Positions 15,842 through 24,476 of a stretch of DNA of 64,000 nt are shown piece by piece. Below the pieces are notes generated by a model. The model worked only from the letters and a program-made list of their open reading frames with translations. It searched no databases and had not been told where the DNA came from. The position numbers and the translations under genes are program-made. The stretch is from UBA6522 sp965204155. Lineage in GTDB: Bacteria > Pseudomonadota > Gammaproteobacteria > Steroidobacterales > Rariloculaceae. Within the stretch, counting starts at the first letter, position 1. Each line of letters begins with the position of its first letter. The DNA lies in contig OZ241971.1 in the NCBI GenBank assembly GCA_965204155.1, forward strand, positions 4,650,001 through 4,714,000. Direction: 5' to 3'.

Positions 15842-17455
15842 CTATCCTCCGGAACCCGACGTCTCGCCGGCCACGCTCGACAGTTCCGCTTCTGCCGGCA
15901 TGTGGGCGCGCAAGGCAATGGTCGTCGCTTCGTTATAGGGGATGCGCTGGTCGGGCTGACCCAGGGCGATGTCCAGAGGCGTCCAGCCTCTCCAGTTCTT
16001 CGCCATCACGTCCGCGCCGTTTTCAACGAGAAACTCGATGATCGCCACGGAACCTCTCAGTGCGGCACCGTGCAGCGGCGTATCGCCGGCCTGGTTGCCC
16101 TTGTTGATGTCGCCGCCCAACTCGAGAAAGATCTTCAGCGCTTCGATGGCATCGTCGTCACGGCCCCGGCTGATGGTATCCCTCCAGCCGACCCCGGCCG
16201 CCGCCATCAGCGGCGTCGTCTGGCCCGGAGGCATCAGGTCGTACTCGATGTCATTCTCGTTGCGTTCCTGCTCCACGGTGATCGCATTGGGGTCCGCGCC
16301 GGCCTCAAGCAGAATCCGAATGATCTCCAGATCGCCCGACATCGCGGCCCTGAGCAGCGCCGTCGCCCCCTCATAAAGCACCGGATTGTGCATGCATCCC
16401 TGGGCGCACCATTGGGGCAACAGGGCCTTGAGCGGTGCGTCGACCTCCGCACCCGTGGCCAACGACAGCTTCACCAGGTCGACCGGAGTCATCCTGCTGT
16501 TCATCCTGGGCGGTGGCCGCGGATTCGCATCCAGCGTGTTCATGTCCGTGGCCACGAACAGGACGGTGCGGCCGAAGCGGTCGGCCACATTGGGATCGGC
16601 ACCGGATTCCAGCAGCAATTCGGCAATGTCCAGGTAGCCGTTTACGGTCGCCAGAATGAGCGCGGTAGAATCTTCCGCATCCTGGGAATCGAGATCGGCG
16701 CCGGCCTCGATCAGCGTGCGCACGCTTTCGATCTGCCCTTCCCGCGCCGCCAGATGAAGCGCGGTCATGGATCCCCTGGGAATCTTCGCATAGACGAAAC
16801 CGCCCTGACGGCGATCCTGTTCAATCTCCGGCGCGTCGATCAGCGACGAAGTTTCGTCCAGATAGGCGCCCGCCGCGATCAGCCGGCGCATGGCCTCGGT
16901 ATGGCCGCCCGCCGCCGCCCACATGAGTGCGGTCTGACCATGCCAGCTTTCCTTGGCGTTGGGGTCGGCAGCGTTGTAGGCCCGAACCTCGCCCCTGGGA
17001 AGGGTTCCGTCCACATCCGCGCCGCCGCTCAGCAACAAACCGACCACGTCCGGATTGCCGGTCTTGGCCGCCGCCATGAGCACGGTCTCGCCTTCGGGAA
17101 GCGAACTGTTGGCATCCGCACCGGCCACCAGCAACAAGCGCGTCGTGGCCGCGTCTCCCGCCCGCGCCGCCAGGTGCAGCGCGGTCATGCCGTAGCGGTT
17201 CACATGGAATACGCCGGCGCCGGCTTCGAGCAACAACTCGGCCATGGCGGGGTTCCGGCCGTCGACGGCCCACATCAATGCGGTTGTACCCTCGGGGCTC
17301 GCGGCGTTCGCGTCCCCGCCCTGGGCGAGGTGCGACCGAACTGCGTCTTCGTCGCCTGCCTTGACCGCGTCGACCAGGCTATTGGCATGTGCGCCCAGGC
17401 TTGCAATGCCCAGAACCACGCTCACCCATCCTGACAGCCAAGCGTTTCGCTTCAT
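15842..17455 (-). CDS. Secreted ankyrin-repeat protein
   Basis: 537 residues. Sec signal (VSVVLGIASLGAHA), then about nine or ten ankyrin repeats, several with the full TALHLAA/TALMWAA...LLLEAGAD pattern (for example GMTALHLAARAGDAATTRLLL). Longer loops interrupt the repeats (NAADPNAKESWHGQ and a stretch after DAPLKALLPQWCAQGCMHNP). Ankyrin repeats mediate protein contacts; with a signal peptide this one should act in the periplasm. It lies 56 bases after the DUF1552 gene. The ATG has GGAGGAG 9 bases upstream. The partner is unknown; the DUF1552/DUF1592 proteins are the natural candidates. Confidence 0.8.
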   Translation of the reverse strand: MKRNAWLSGWVSVVLGIASLGAHANSLVDAVKAGDEDAVRSHLAQGGDANAASPEGTTALMWAVDGRNPAMAELLLEAGAGVFHVNRYGMTALHLAARAGDAATTRLLLVAGADANSSLPEGETVLMAAAKTGNPDVVGLLLSGGADVDGTLPRGEVRAYNAADPNAKESWHGQTALMWAAAGGHTEAMRRLIAAGAYLDETSSLIDAPEIEQDRRQGGFVYAKIPRGSMTALHLAAREGQIESVRTLIEAGADLDSQDAEDSTALILATVNGYLDIAELLLESGADPNVADRFGRTVLFVATDMNTLDANPRPPPRMNSRMTPVDLVKLSLATGAEVDAPLKALLPQWCAQGCMHNPVLYEGATALLRAAMSGDLEIIRILLEAGADPNAITVEQERNENDIEYDLMPPGQTTPLMAAAGVGWRDTISRGRDDDAIEALKIFLELGGDINKGNQAGDTPLHGAALRGSVAIIEFLVENGADVMAKNWRGWTPLDIALGQPDQRIPYNEATTIALRAHMPAEAELSSVAGETSGSGG

Positions 17456-17511
17456 GGTCTTGACTCCTCCAATGACGGAGCGCCGCGACGCGGCGCACGC
17501 GTTATGTGCTT

Positions 17512-18846
17512 CTAGGCGAAACCGATCGTGTAGCCCGTGCTCCTGCCGAAGCTCGCCAGTTCAACGCCCATCGCCCTGGCGACCTCGATGTGCAGGTCGC
17601 CGATCGGCACGGTCTTGTCGGGAACCTGCAGATGCCGGTTACCGTCGACGAATCCGCTGATGATTGCCGTGGGTACGCGGAGCTTGATATGCAGGTTGCC
17701 GTCACTCATTCCGCTGCCGTACATCAGCAGACTGTTGTCCAGCAGGGAACCGTCGCCATCGGGAGTGGCGGCCAGGCGCGCGACGAAGCGGGAAAACAGT
17801 TCCGTGTGGTAGCGGTCCACGGTGCCCTTCGCCTCCATCGTCTCCTCGGAATTCTGATGGTGAGAGATGGAATGGTGCGGTTCCGGTACGCCGATATGCG
17901 GATAAGTCAGGTTGCTCAACTCGCGGGCCATCATGAAGGTGAAGACACGCGTGATGTCGGCCTGGAAAGCCACGTGCAGCAGGTCGAACATGACCTCCAC
18001 ATGATCCTCGAACTCGTCCGGTATACCGACCGGGGACTGCGGCGCCGATGCCGACAACTCGCCCGCGCGGTTTTCCGCCATCTGTATGCGGCGTTCGACC
18101 TCGCGAATATTCTCGAGGTAGTCCTCAAGGCGGGAACGGTCCCTCGGTCCCAGGCCGATGGAAACGCTGCGCGTCTCGTCTAGCACCGAGTCGAGGATGC
18201 TGCGGTTTTGCTGCATCCGGGCCAGGCGCTGGTCCGCCGTGCCGGTGCCGCCGAACAGGCGTTCGAACACGACGCGCGGGTTCACCTGCATGGGCAGCAG
18301 ATCGGTGGGTGAGGCATAGGAGATGGTGTCCAGGTACGCGCAGCTATAGCCGGCATCGCAGGTTCCGGCGATCTGGCTGGCATCCTCGATGGCCAGTTGC
18401 ATGGAGGGGAACACGGTTTCCTGGCCGATCTTGCTGGCAAGCACCTGGTCGATGGATGTGCCGGCCCTGACGTCCACGCCCTGAGTCTTCTTCGGGTAGG
18501 TATCCGTCAGCCAGGCGGTGGCCGCACCGGTGTGCTGGCCGATACCGTCGGCTCCCATGAGATTGCTGACCACCGTCAGTTGATCCCTGAACCGCTCCAG
18601 CGGCTCCATGGTGCGCTTGAACTCGAAGTCGGAACCGGTTTGATCCGGGGTCCACCAATTCACCTCTTCCGTCATGACGAAGCCGTGCGGATGGTAGATG
18701 AAGCCTGCCCGTTTCGGCCGGTTTGCCGCAGTATTCGACAAAGAGGTCAGCGCCGGGACCATGGCGCCGAGAAACGGCACCGCAACGGAGGCGCCGGCAC
18801 CACGCAGAAACGTTCGCCGTGGTATGGATTTCTTGAAGATCATCAT
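17512..18846 (-). CDS. DUF1552 family protein with Tat signal
   Basis: 444 residues. Begins with SIPRRTFLRGAGASVAVPFLGAM, a twin-arginine signal, then the family segments PKRAGFIYHPHGFV, LMGADGIGQHTGAATAWLT, GTSIDQVLASKIG and LLMYGSGMSDGNLH. DUF1552 is related to the DUF1501/alkaline phosphatase-like group, but its reaction is not known. These genes are nearly always next to a DUF1592/1588/1587/1595 heme protein, as here (49-base gap). Tat export suggests a folded, possibly cofactor-bearing protein acting in the periplasm with the diheme partner. Confidence 0.85.
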   Translation of the reverse strand: MMIFKKSIPRRTFLRGAGASVAVPFLGAMVPALTSLSNTAANRPKRAGFIYHPHGFVMTEEVNWWTPDQTGSDFEFKRTMEPLERFRDQLTVVSNLMGADGIGQHTGAATAWLTDTYPKKTQGVDVRAGTSIDQVLASKIGQETVFPSMQLAIEDASQIAGTCDAGYSCAYLDTISYASPTDLLPMQVNPRVVFERLFGGTGTADQRLARMQQNRSILDSVLDETRSVSIGLGPRDRSRLEDYLENIREVERRIQMAENRAGELSASAPQSPVGIPDEFEDHVEVMFDLLHVAFQADITRVFTFMMARELSNLTYPHIGVPEPHHSISHHQNSEETMEAKGTVDRYHTELFSRFVARLAATPDGDGSLLDNSLLMYGSGMSDGNLHIKLRVPTAIISGFVDGNRHLQVPDKTVPIGDLHIEVARAMGVELASFGRSTGYTIGFA

Positions 18847-18894
18847 CGAATCACACTCCCCACCAAATTCAGTTCAGAACAATTCCAGTCCTGA

Positions 18895-21324
18895 TCACCC
18901 GTCGGTGCTGGTCAGCAATTCCTGCGGAATCGCGGCCCTGCGCATGCGAAACGGCTGACTCTCGACGATTCCGAGAATGAGGGTCGAAAAACGATAATCG
19001 TTATCGGCCGCATCCGCCGCGATCTGCCGCACCGACGGCATATCATAATACTCCAATCCCCGGCCCAGCGCGTAAATCAGCAGCTTCTCGGTCAGGGTCC
19101 GTACGAACTGCGACGGATTCGAAACGATGGCGTCGCGCAGGCCGGCCGCCCCGTCGATTTCGGTGCCGTCGATCAGGCGGCCCGACGCATCGATCAAGCC
19201 GCCGTCGTCGCCCCGGTCGCGCCAGGCGCCGATACCGTCAAAATTTTCCATGGCGAAACCAATGGGATCCATGATGTTGTGGCATCCCGAACACGCAGGA
19301 TCGTCCCGGTGCCGCTGCAGCCTGACGCGCATGGACTCGGGATCCATGGAAAGGGCTTCGTTCTCGTCCAGCGCCGGAACGTCGTCCGGTGGCATCGGGA
19401 TCGGCGCCCCGAGCAGATTCTCAAGAATCCAGGCGCCGCGCACCACGGGTGACGTGCGATGCGAGAACGACGTCACCGTCAGGATGCTGCCATGGCCCAG
19501 GAGGCCGTTTCGAGGACCTTCGGGCAGTTCCACTCGCCGAAAGGCATTTCCGTAGACGCCGTCGACTCCGTAGTGACGGGCAAGGCGGTCATTCAGGTAC
19601 GTGTAATTCGCCGTCATCAGGTCGAGCACGCTGCGATCTTCGCGCATGATGCTGGAGAAAAACAGCTGCGTCTCCTCAAGAAACGCCTGCCGCAGATTGT
19701 CGTCGAAATTCGGAAAGACGTAGATGTCCGGTTCGACGCTTGCCAGCCGGCGCAGGTAGAGCCATTGTCCGGCGAAATTCTCCACGAACTCGTCGGCGCG
19801 CGGATCCGCCAGCATGCGGTGGACCTGTCGTTCCATCACTCGCGGGTTGCTGAGCCGTCCTCGCGCCCCAAGATCGATCAACTCTTCATCCGGGACGCTG
19901 TTCCAGAGGAAGAACGAAAGACGGGACGCCAGTTCGAGGTCGCTGATCTCGTACGGCTCACCCGGATCGATTCCCAACGGGTCGCGTTCGATCCGGAATA
20001 TGAAGTTGGGACTGGTCAGGATTCGGCGCAACGCCAACTGGATACCGCCTTCGAAATTCCCGCGGGCTTCGCGCCCCTGGTGGAAGAAATCCATGAGCGC
20101 ATCCACATCGGAGTCGAGCAGCGGCTGGCGGTAGGCCCGGCGGGCAATTATCGAGAGGATTTGTTCGGCGCAACGCGCTTCTTCGCGGGTAGTGTCGGGC
20201 CGGCAGGCAAAGATGGCCCGGCGGCTGGGCGTTTCAACGCTGGGAGCCTGCCCGTTGAACGGCCCACGGATCATGACGCCTTCAACGGAAGGCACCCCGC
20301 CGACGTATACCGGATCGAAGTCGATCAATTCGAAGGGTTCCAGCTGATCGACTTCCAGCGCACCGGTCTTCTCGACAAAGGTTGCGGCGATCAGGTGCGT
20401 GCCCGCGGTCAGCGGAATCCGCAACCGAACCCTGTTTTCGATGGAAATCCGGCTGGCTTCGGCATTCTCCATCATGTGGTTGTAGTCGGCGGGACCTCCT
20501 ATGGATACGAAGCGTACCCGTTCGCCGTCCACCGAAATCTCGAATTGGTGACGGAACTGCAGCCCCCGGGTCGCGGAAAGCGAGTTGCCCCGGAACGACG
20601 TATGAATCTCGTAGATGCCGTCCAGCGGGAAGTAATGTTCCACGAGGATTCCGCCCCGTGTGCCCGGCGGCAGGCCGTCGATATGCCTGTCCTGGGACAG
20701 CCGGGCCCCGGCATTGTAGTAGATCTCCTCAGGCGCAAATTCGGGGTCGCCCACCGCGATCGCGCTGACTCTGTCCGCGGCGGCCAGATAACTCTCCAGC
20801 AGCGTCGGCGAAACGCCGAGCACATCAGCAATGTTGTCGAAGCCGAAACTGGAGGTATCGGGGGGCAGCAGCGCGCTGACATCGATATCCAGCGCAAGCA
20901 GGTCGCGGATGACGCTGGCGTACTGAGTGCGGTTCAGCCGATAAAGCGCCGGACGCCCCGGGTCGGGTTTCTGTGCAGCGGCCTGATCGAGTTCAGCCTC
21001 GAGCCATTCCACAAAGCCGTAGTAGCTGCCGGGATCAGGGCGAGGCAAGCCCGAAGGAGGCATCGACCCACCGCGAATCCTGGTGACGACTTCTTCGAGG
21101 ATGTGTGCATGATCCGCCACGGCGGCCAGATCCACTTGATCGAGAGCGACTTCGCCGATTTCCACGCCGGAGTTGTGGCACAGAACACAATATTGATCGA
21201 GCAGCGCGCGGTATTCGTAGTTCAGGCCACCTGTATCCGGCGCATCCTGGGCGATCGCCGGCGCCGAAAGTCCGCACACGCAAATCAGGACAGCCTGCCA
21301 TGTGGAAACTCGCTCAAGTGACAT
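18895..21324 (-). CDS. Diheme DUF1592/DUF1588/DUF1587/DUF1595/DUF1585 multidomain protein
   Basis: 809 residues from the ATG at 21322-21324, giving a clean Sec signal (ending SAPAIAQ); an upstream in-frame start would add 26 residues. First heme motif CVLCH at residues 46-50, then DUF1587 (YRLNRTQYASVIRDLL), DUF1595 (CAEQILSIIARRAYRQPL), DUF1592 (ELASRLSFFLWNSVPDEEL), DUF1588 (GLLGHGSILTVTSFSHRTSPV, then CSGCH at 678-682) and DUF1585 at the end (EKLLIYALGRGLEYYD). This architecture is abundant in planctomycetes and some proteobacteria; function unknown, but heme makes an oxidoreductase or electron-transfer role likely. First gene of the six-gene series. Confidence 0.85.
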   Translation of the reverse strand: MSLERVSTWQAVLICVCGLSAPAIAQDAPDTGGLNYEYRALLDQYCVLCHNSGVEIGEVALDQVDLAAVADHAHILEEVVTRIRGGSMPPSGLPRPDPGSYYGFVEWLEAELDQAAAQKPDPGRPALYRLNRTQYASVIRDLLALDIDVSALLPPDTSSFGFDNIADVLGVSPTLLESYLAAADRVSAIAVGDPEFAPEEIYYNAGARLSQDRHIDGLPPGTRGGILVEHYFPLDGIYEIHTSFRGNSLSATRGLQFRHQFEISVDGERVRFVSIGGPADYNHMMENAEASRISIENRVRLRIPLTAGTHLIAATFVEKTGALEVDQLEPFELIDFDPVYVGGVPSVEGVMIRGPFNGQAPSVETPSRRAIFACRPDTTREEARCAEQILSIIARRAYRQPLLDSDVDALMDFFHQGREARGNFEGGIQLALRRILTSPNFIFRIERDPLGIDPGEPYEISDLELASRLSFFLWNSVPDEELIDLGARGRLSNPRVMERQVHRMLADPRADEFVENFAGQWLYLRRLASVEPDIYVFPNFDDNLRQAFLEETQLFFSSIMREDRSVLDLMTANYTYLNDRLARHYGVDGVYGNAFRRVELPEGPRNGLLGHGSILTVTSFSHRTSPVVRGAWILENLLGAPIPMPPDDVPALDENEALSMDPESMRVRLQRHRDDPACSGCHNIMDPIGFAMENFDGIGAWRDRGDDGGLIDASGRLIDGTEIDGAAGLRDAIVSNPSQFVRTLTEKLLIYALGRGLEYYDMPSVRQIAADAADNDYRFSTLILGIVESQPFRMRRAAIPQELLTSTDG

Positions 21325-21510
21325 GGCCAAAAAGAGTCTCCGGATACTGTCTCGCTTAACCGCTTGATAATAGCACAGTTCAGGAAAATTGAGTACGCTC
21401 ACTTTTTGCTCGACGACGTCCGCGCCTGGTGACCGGCGCCCCTGGAAATCTTCACCCGGTCGGGGTTGAACTCACTGTCTGATCGAGCAGTGGCAAGGCC
21501 CCTGGCCATT

Positions 21511-22854
21511 TCAAACCCGAACGTCGAACCGCGCCGTTGTTTTTGCACGAATTTCGTCGAGGGATGCCCCGGGCATGACTTCGACCAGGGCCAGTCGCCC
21601 ATCCACAAAACGGAACTTGGCCAGCTCGGTCACGATTACGCTCACGGCACCGACGGCCGTGAGCGGCAAAGTGCATTCCGGAACGATCTTGGCGGCCCCG
21701 TCGCGGCTGGTGTGCATCATCGTCACGATCAGCTTTCGCACGCCTGACGCAAGGTCCATGGCGCCCCCTACTCCGAGAAGCGGCTTTCCGGGAACGGCCC
21801 AGTTGGCGAGGTTGGCACTCTCGTCCACCTGCAAACCGCCCATGATCGCCACATCCACGTGCCCGCCCCGGATCATGCCGAAGGAACTTGCGCTGTCGAA
21901 ATAGCTGCTGCCGGGCAAGGCGGTCACGGGGATCTTGCCCGCGTTGACCGGGTAATCCATGGCGCCGCCGGACTCCGGTTCCGGACCGACACCCAGCATA
22001 CCGTTCTCGGTGTGCATGATGATGCCGTGCTCCGGTGTGATCAGGTCCGCCACCAGGGTGGGGATGCCGATGCCGAGATTGACGACGTCACCCGGATTCA
22101 GTTCTTCCAGCGCCCCGCGCGCCATGGTCATGCGCGCCTCGCTCACCTTCTTGAGGCTCCCCGCGACCGAGGCCGAACTGCCCAGTTCCTCGAGCGTGGT
22201 GTGAGCCTCGACCAGGTAGTCGACGAAGCATCCCGGCGTATGAATGTGATCCGGGTCCAGTTCGCCGACGGGCACTACAGTCTCCGCCTCGGCGATGACC
22301 AGTTTCCCGGCTGTCGCCGCGGCCTGGTTGAAGTTGTTCTCGGTCCTGCGGTAGACGAGATTGCCGGCGGTATCGGCCTGCCAGGCACGAATCAGCGCCA
22401 CGTCCGCCGTCAGGGCCGGCTGGAATACGTATTCGATGCCGTCGATGATGCGGGTGTCGCGTCCTTCAGCCAAGGGCGTACCGGCAGAAGTAGGCGTATA
22501 GAATCCGCCGAGGCCGGCCCCTCCCGCACGGATCGCCTCGGCCATGCTGCCCTGGGGCAGCAGTTCTATGTCGATCTTCCCTGTCTGATACGCCTCGACG
22601 GCTTCGCGATTGCTGGTGTAATAGGAACCGATCGCCTTGCCGATCTGCCCGTTGCGCAGCATCCGGCCGCCCCCGAGACCGGGTTCGCCGATGTTGTTGG
22701 CAATCATCGTCAGGTCGCTGACGTCGGTTTCGGCGATCGCGTCCAGCAGGTGAATCGGCGTACCGGTCATGCCGAATCCGCCAACGACCAGTACGTCTCC
22801 GGTCTTGACCTTGCGCGCAGCCTCTTCGGCTGAGATCAGCGGTACTGTCTTCAT
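21511..22854 (-). CDS. Fused (alpha+beta) 3-oxoacid CoA-transferase
   Basis: 447 residues carrying both subunits in one chain, as in the succinyl-CoA:3-ketoacid enzyme of mitochondria. The alpha part starts ISAEEAARKVKTGDVLVVGGFGMTG and the beta part begins near residue 236 (KKVSEARMTMARGALEELNPGDVVNLGIGIP). The catalytic glutamate is E283 in ENGMLGVGP. Typical substrates are acetoacetate or 3-oxoadipate with succinyl-CoA; sequence alone does not choose. The nearby hydroquinone pathway would produce 3-oxoadipate, making that substrate attractive. The gene sits at the end of a minus-strand series behind a cytochrome c gene, with a 120-base gap. Confidence 0.88.
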   Translation of the reverse strand: MKTVPLISAEEAARKVKTGDVLVVGGFGMTGTPIHLLDAIAETDVSDLTMIANNIGEPGLGGGRMLRNGQIGKAIGSYYTSNREAVEAYQTGKIDIELLPQGSMAEAIRAGGAGLGGFYTPTSAGTPLAEGRDTRIIDGIEYVFQPALTADVALIRAWQADTAGNLVYRRTENNFNQAAATAGKLVIAEAETVVPVGELDPDHIHTPGCFVDYLVEAHTTLEELGSSASVAGSLKKVSEARMTMARGALEELNPGDVVNLGIGIPTLVADLITPEHGIIMHTENGMLGVGPEPESGGAMDYPVNAGKIPVTALPGSSYFDSASSFGMIRGGHVDVAIMGGLQVDESANLANWAVPGKPLLGVGGAMDLASGVRKLIVTMMHTSRDGAAKIVPECTLPLTAVGAVSVIVTELAKFRFVDGRLALVEVMPGASLDEIRAKTTARFDVRV

Positions 22855-22974
22855 GGCGTCCCAGCGAGGTCAGTCAACCCTGCTCAGCGCTCTCACGCCT
22901 CTCGCAAACGGCCGCAGCACCACTTCGAAGTCGCTGGGATTCGCTTCCGGCGAAAGTACTGCCACAGCAATCTC

Positions 22975-23316
22975 CTAGGGCTCGTAGTCGAATGAGAGGT
23001 AGGCCACCAGGGCTTCCAGGTCCTCATCGCTGATTTCCGTCTTGCGGAAAGTCGGCATGATGGACACGCCCGTGCGCACGTAGAGCCTCACCAGTTCCGC
23101 CGGCAAGTCGGTACGCTCCTCCAGGTCGGCGGGCTTCAGCCCTCCGTAGAGCACCTGCAAGGCCTGCGTACCCGGCGTACCGGGAAAGCTCCCATGACAT
23201 TGGATGCACCAGTAGTCGTAGACCTCCTTGCCCCGCTGTGCCTGCTCCTGTGCCGTCGCCGCGCCGAAGATCGGCGCCATGGCCGTCAGGAACAGGACAA
23301 CCGTCAATCTCCTCAT
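22975..23316 (-). CDS. Small class I cytochrome c
   Basis: 113 residues. Sec signal (LTVVLFLTAMAPIFGAATAQ), single heme motif CIQCH at residues 37-41, and a likely axial Met in SIMPTFRKTEIS. The mature protein is about 10 kDa and periplasmic. It closes the series of a DUF6152 protein and a DUF6152-partner-domain protein, 12 bases after the latter, and could be their electron partner. GGGAGG precedes the ATG. Confidence 0.9.
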   Translation of the reverse strand: MRRLTVVLFLTAMAPIFGAATAQEQAQRGKEVYDYWCIQCHGSFPGTPGTQALQVLYGGLKPADLEERTDLPAELVRLYVRTGVSIMPTFRKTEISDEDLEALVAYLSFDYEP

Positions 23317-23328
23317 GGCCGTCCCTCC

Positions 23329-24084
23329 CTAACCGGAACCGCAAGGGACCGGATTCCAGGCTGAGCCGTCAGGCAACCGCTTGAAGCTCGAACTGGTTAT
23401 GAACTCCTGGGTCAGGTGCTGCGGGTCGCTGACGATGGTCGTGACCGTAAACCACTCCTCGCCGTAAGCCGTGTGACGATCGTAGTATTCGGTCATGACC
23501 GTCTCGCTGCCGTACGGTACCCCGTTCCTGCGCAGGTAACCGGGACTCATGTGGGTCGTTGTGACCTTCAACGTTGTTCCGATCTCGGCCTCGCGCCAAT
23601 TCTCCCGGTCGAAACCGATATCCTCGCGTCCCCAGTGCGCCGTGGAATAACCCTGCAGCGTGTGTTCGGCCGGGGCCATCGCTCCGGCATCGAAGTGCAG
23701 CAGGCGTGTCTGCGTGCCGTGATCGGTATCGATGCGGAGCGTATTGTCGTCTTCCCAGGTGATATGGACGCGCAGCGGCATGCGCATCACGCCGGCGGCA
23801 CCGTAAACCCTGCAGGTGTCGCCTTCCGCCGGATCCCAGCCATCGGCGGCCCGACGCCCCTCGTCATTGAGCGGAAGGCTCGCGTAATCCCCCCTGGGCG
23901 GCGTCACCATGCGCCAGCGCCAGTCTTCCGTCACCACCGCAGTCCAGTAGCCGGTCAGATCCACGGGTGCGACTTCCCTCGCGGTCACCCGTTCCTGGGC
24001 CATGACACCCTGAACCATCGCCGGCATGGCAATGGCGAGCAGGAGTGCCGTGGCCCGCAATCCGTGCGGCTCAGTCAAATTCAC
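23329..24084 (-). CDS. Exported DUF6152-partner-domain protein (unknown function)
   Basis: 251 residues from a GTG at 24082-24084, which overlaps the end of the DUF6152 gene by 14 bases; the frame extends further upstream but only as antisense-like sequence. After a Sec signal (LLLAIAMPAMVQGVMAQ) comes DLTGYWTAVV, then the partner-domain signature: LQGYSTAHWGRED, LKVTTTHMSPGYLRRNG and VSDPQHLTQEFI. The same domain is fused to DUF6152 in three other genes of this window (38,975, 61,472 and 62,688) and stands alone at 25,476. No catalytic motif recognised. The exact start is uncertain. Confidence 0.65.
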   Translation of the reverse strand: MNLTEPHGLRATALLLAIAMPAMVQGVMAQERVTAREVAPVDLTGYWTAVVTEDWRWRMVTPPRGDYASLPLNDEGRRAADGWDPAEGDTCRVYGAAGVMRMPLRVHITWEDDNTLRIDTDHGTQTRLLHFDAGAMAPAEHTLQGYSTAHWGREDIGFDRENWREAEIGTTLKVTTTHMSPGYLRRNGVPYGSETVMTEYYDRHTAYGEEWFTVTTIVSDPQHLTQEFITSSSFKRLPDGSAWNPVPCGSG

Positions 24085-24457
24085 CGCCCCAGGCCCAACC
24101 GTCCGAAGGCCTCTCGATATGCTGCATGCGCATCCGGTTGTCCTCCGGGTTGCGGCCCGGATTGCCGGTGACGACAACGAAATCGCCCGGCTTGAGCGTC
24201 TCACGCGTAACGCTCTGGGACGTCAGTACCGCTGCACCGCCCCACTCGATGGCCCAGCGCGCCGTTTCTCCATCCTCGTCGGTCACGTTCACATGCAGGA
24301 AGGCGTGCGGATTGCGGTAGAGGAAGGCCACCAGCCGGCCTTCGATCGTCATTTCCTCGTCGATGTGGTAGGTAGCGGAAAAGGAATGATGTGCCGCTGC
24401 CGGCAATCCCGGCATGAACACGACGCCCGCGAGCGCCGCGACGAGTCGTAGTTTCAT
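24071..24457 (-). CDS. DUF6152 family periplasmic protein
   Basis: 128 residues from the ATG at 24455-24457 (the frame begins with a TTG three codons earlier; the ATG has AGGAGAGAGG upstream). Signal peptide ends GLPAAA and the next residues are His23-His24-Ser-Phe, so the predicted mature protein starts with histidine. A second conserved site is RNPH (His51). The fold should be a small beta-barrel (IEGRLVAFLYRNPHAFLHVNV, GDFVVVTGNPG). Family function unknown. The end overlaps the start of the partner-domain gene, supporting co-translation. Confidence 0.8.
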   Translation of the reverse strand: MKLRLVAALAGVVFMPGLPAAAHHSFSATYHIDEEMTIEGRLVAFLYRNPHAFLHVNVTDEDGETARWAIEWGGAAVLTSQSVTRETLKPGDFVVVTGNPGRNPEDNRMRMQHIERPSDGWAWGGEFD

Positions 24458-24476
24458 TGGTTCCAACCCCTCTCTC

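Noticed and set aside
19459..21321. 620-codon plus-strand open frame opposite the DUF1592 gene
   Set aside because: Shadow of the long GC-rich diheme gene; its residues resemble no protein family.
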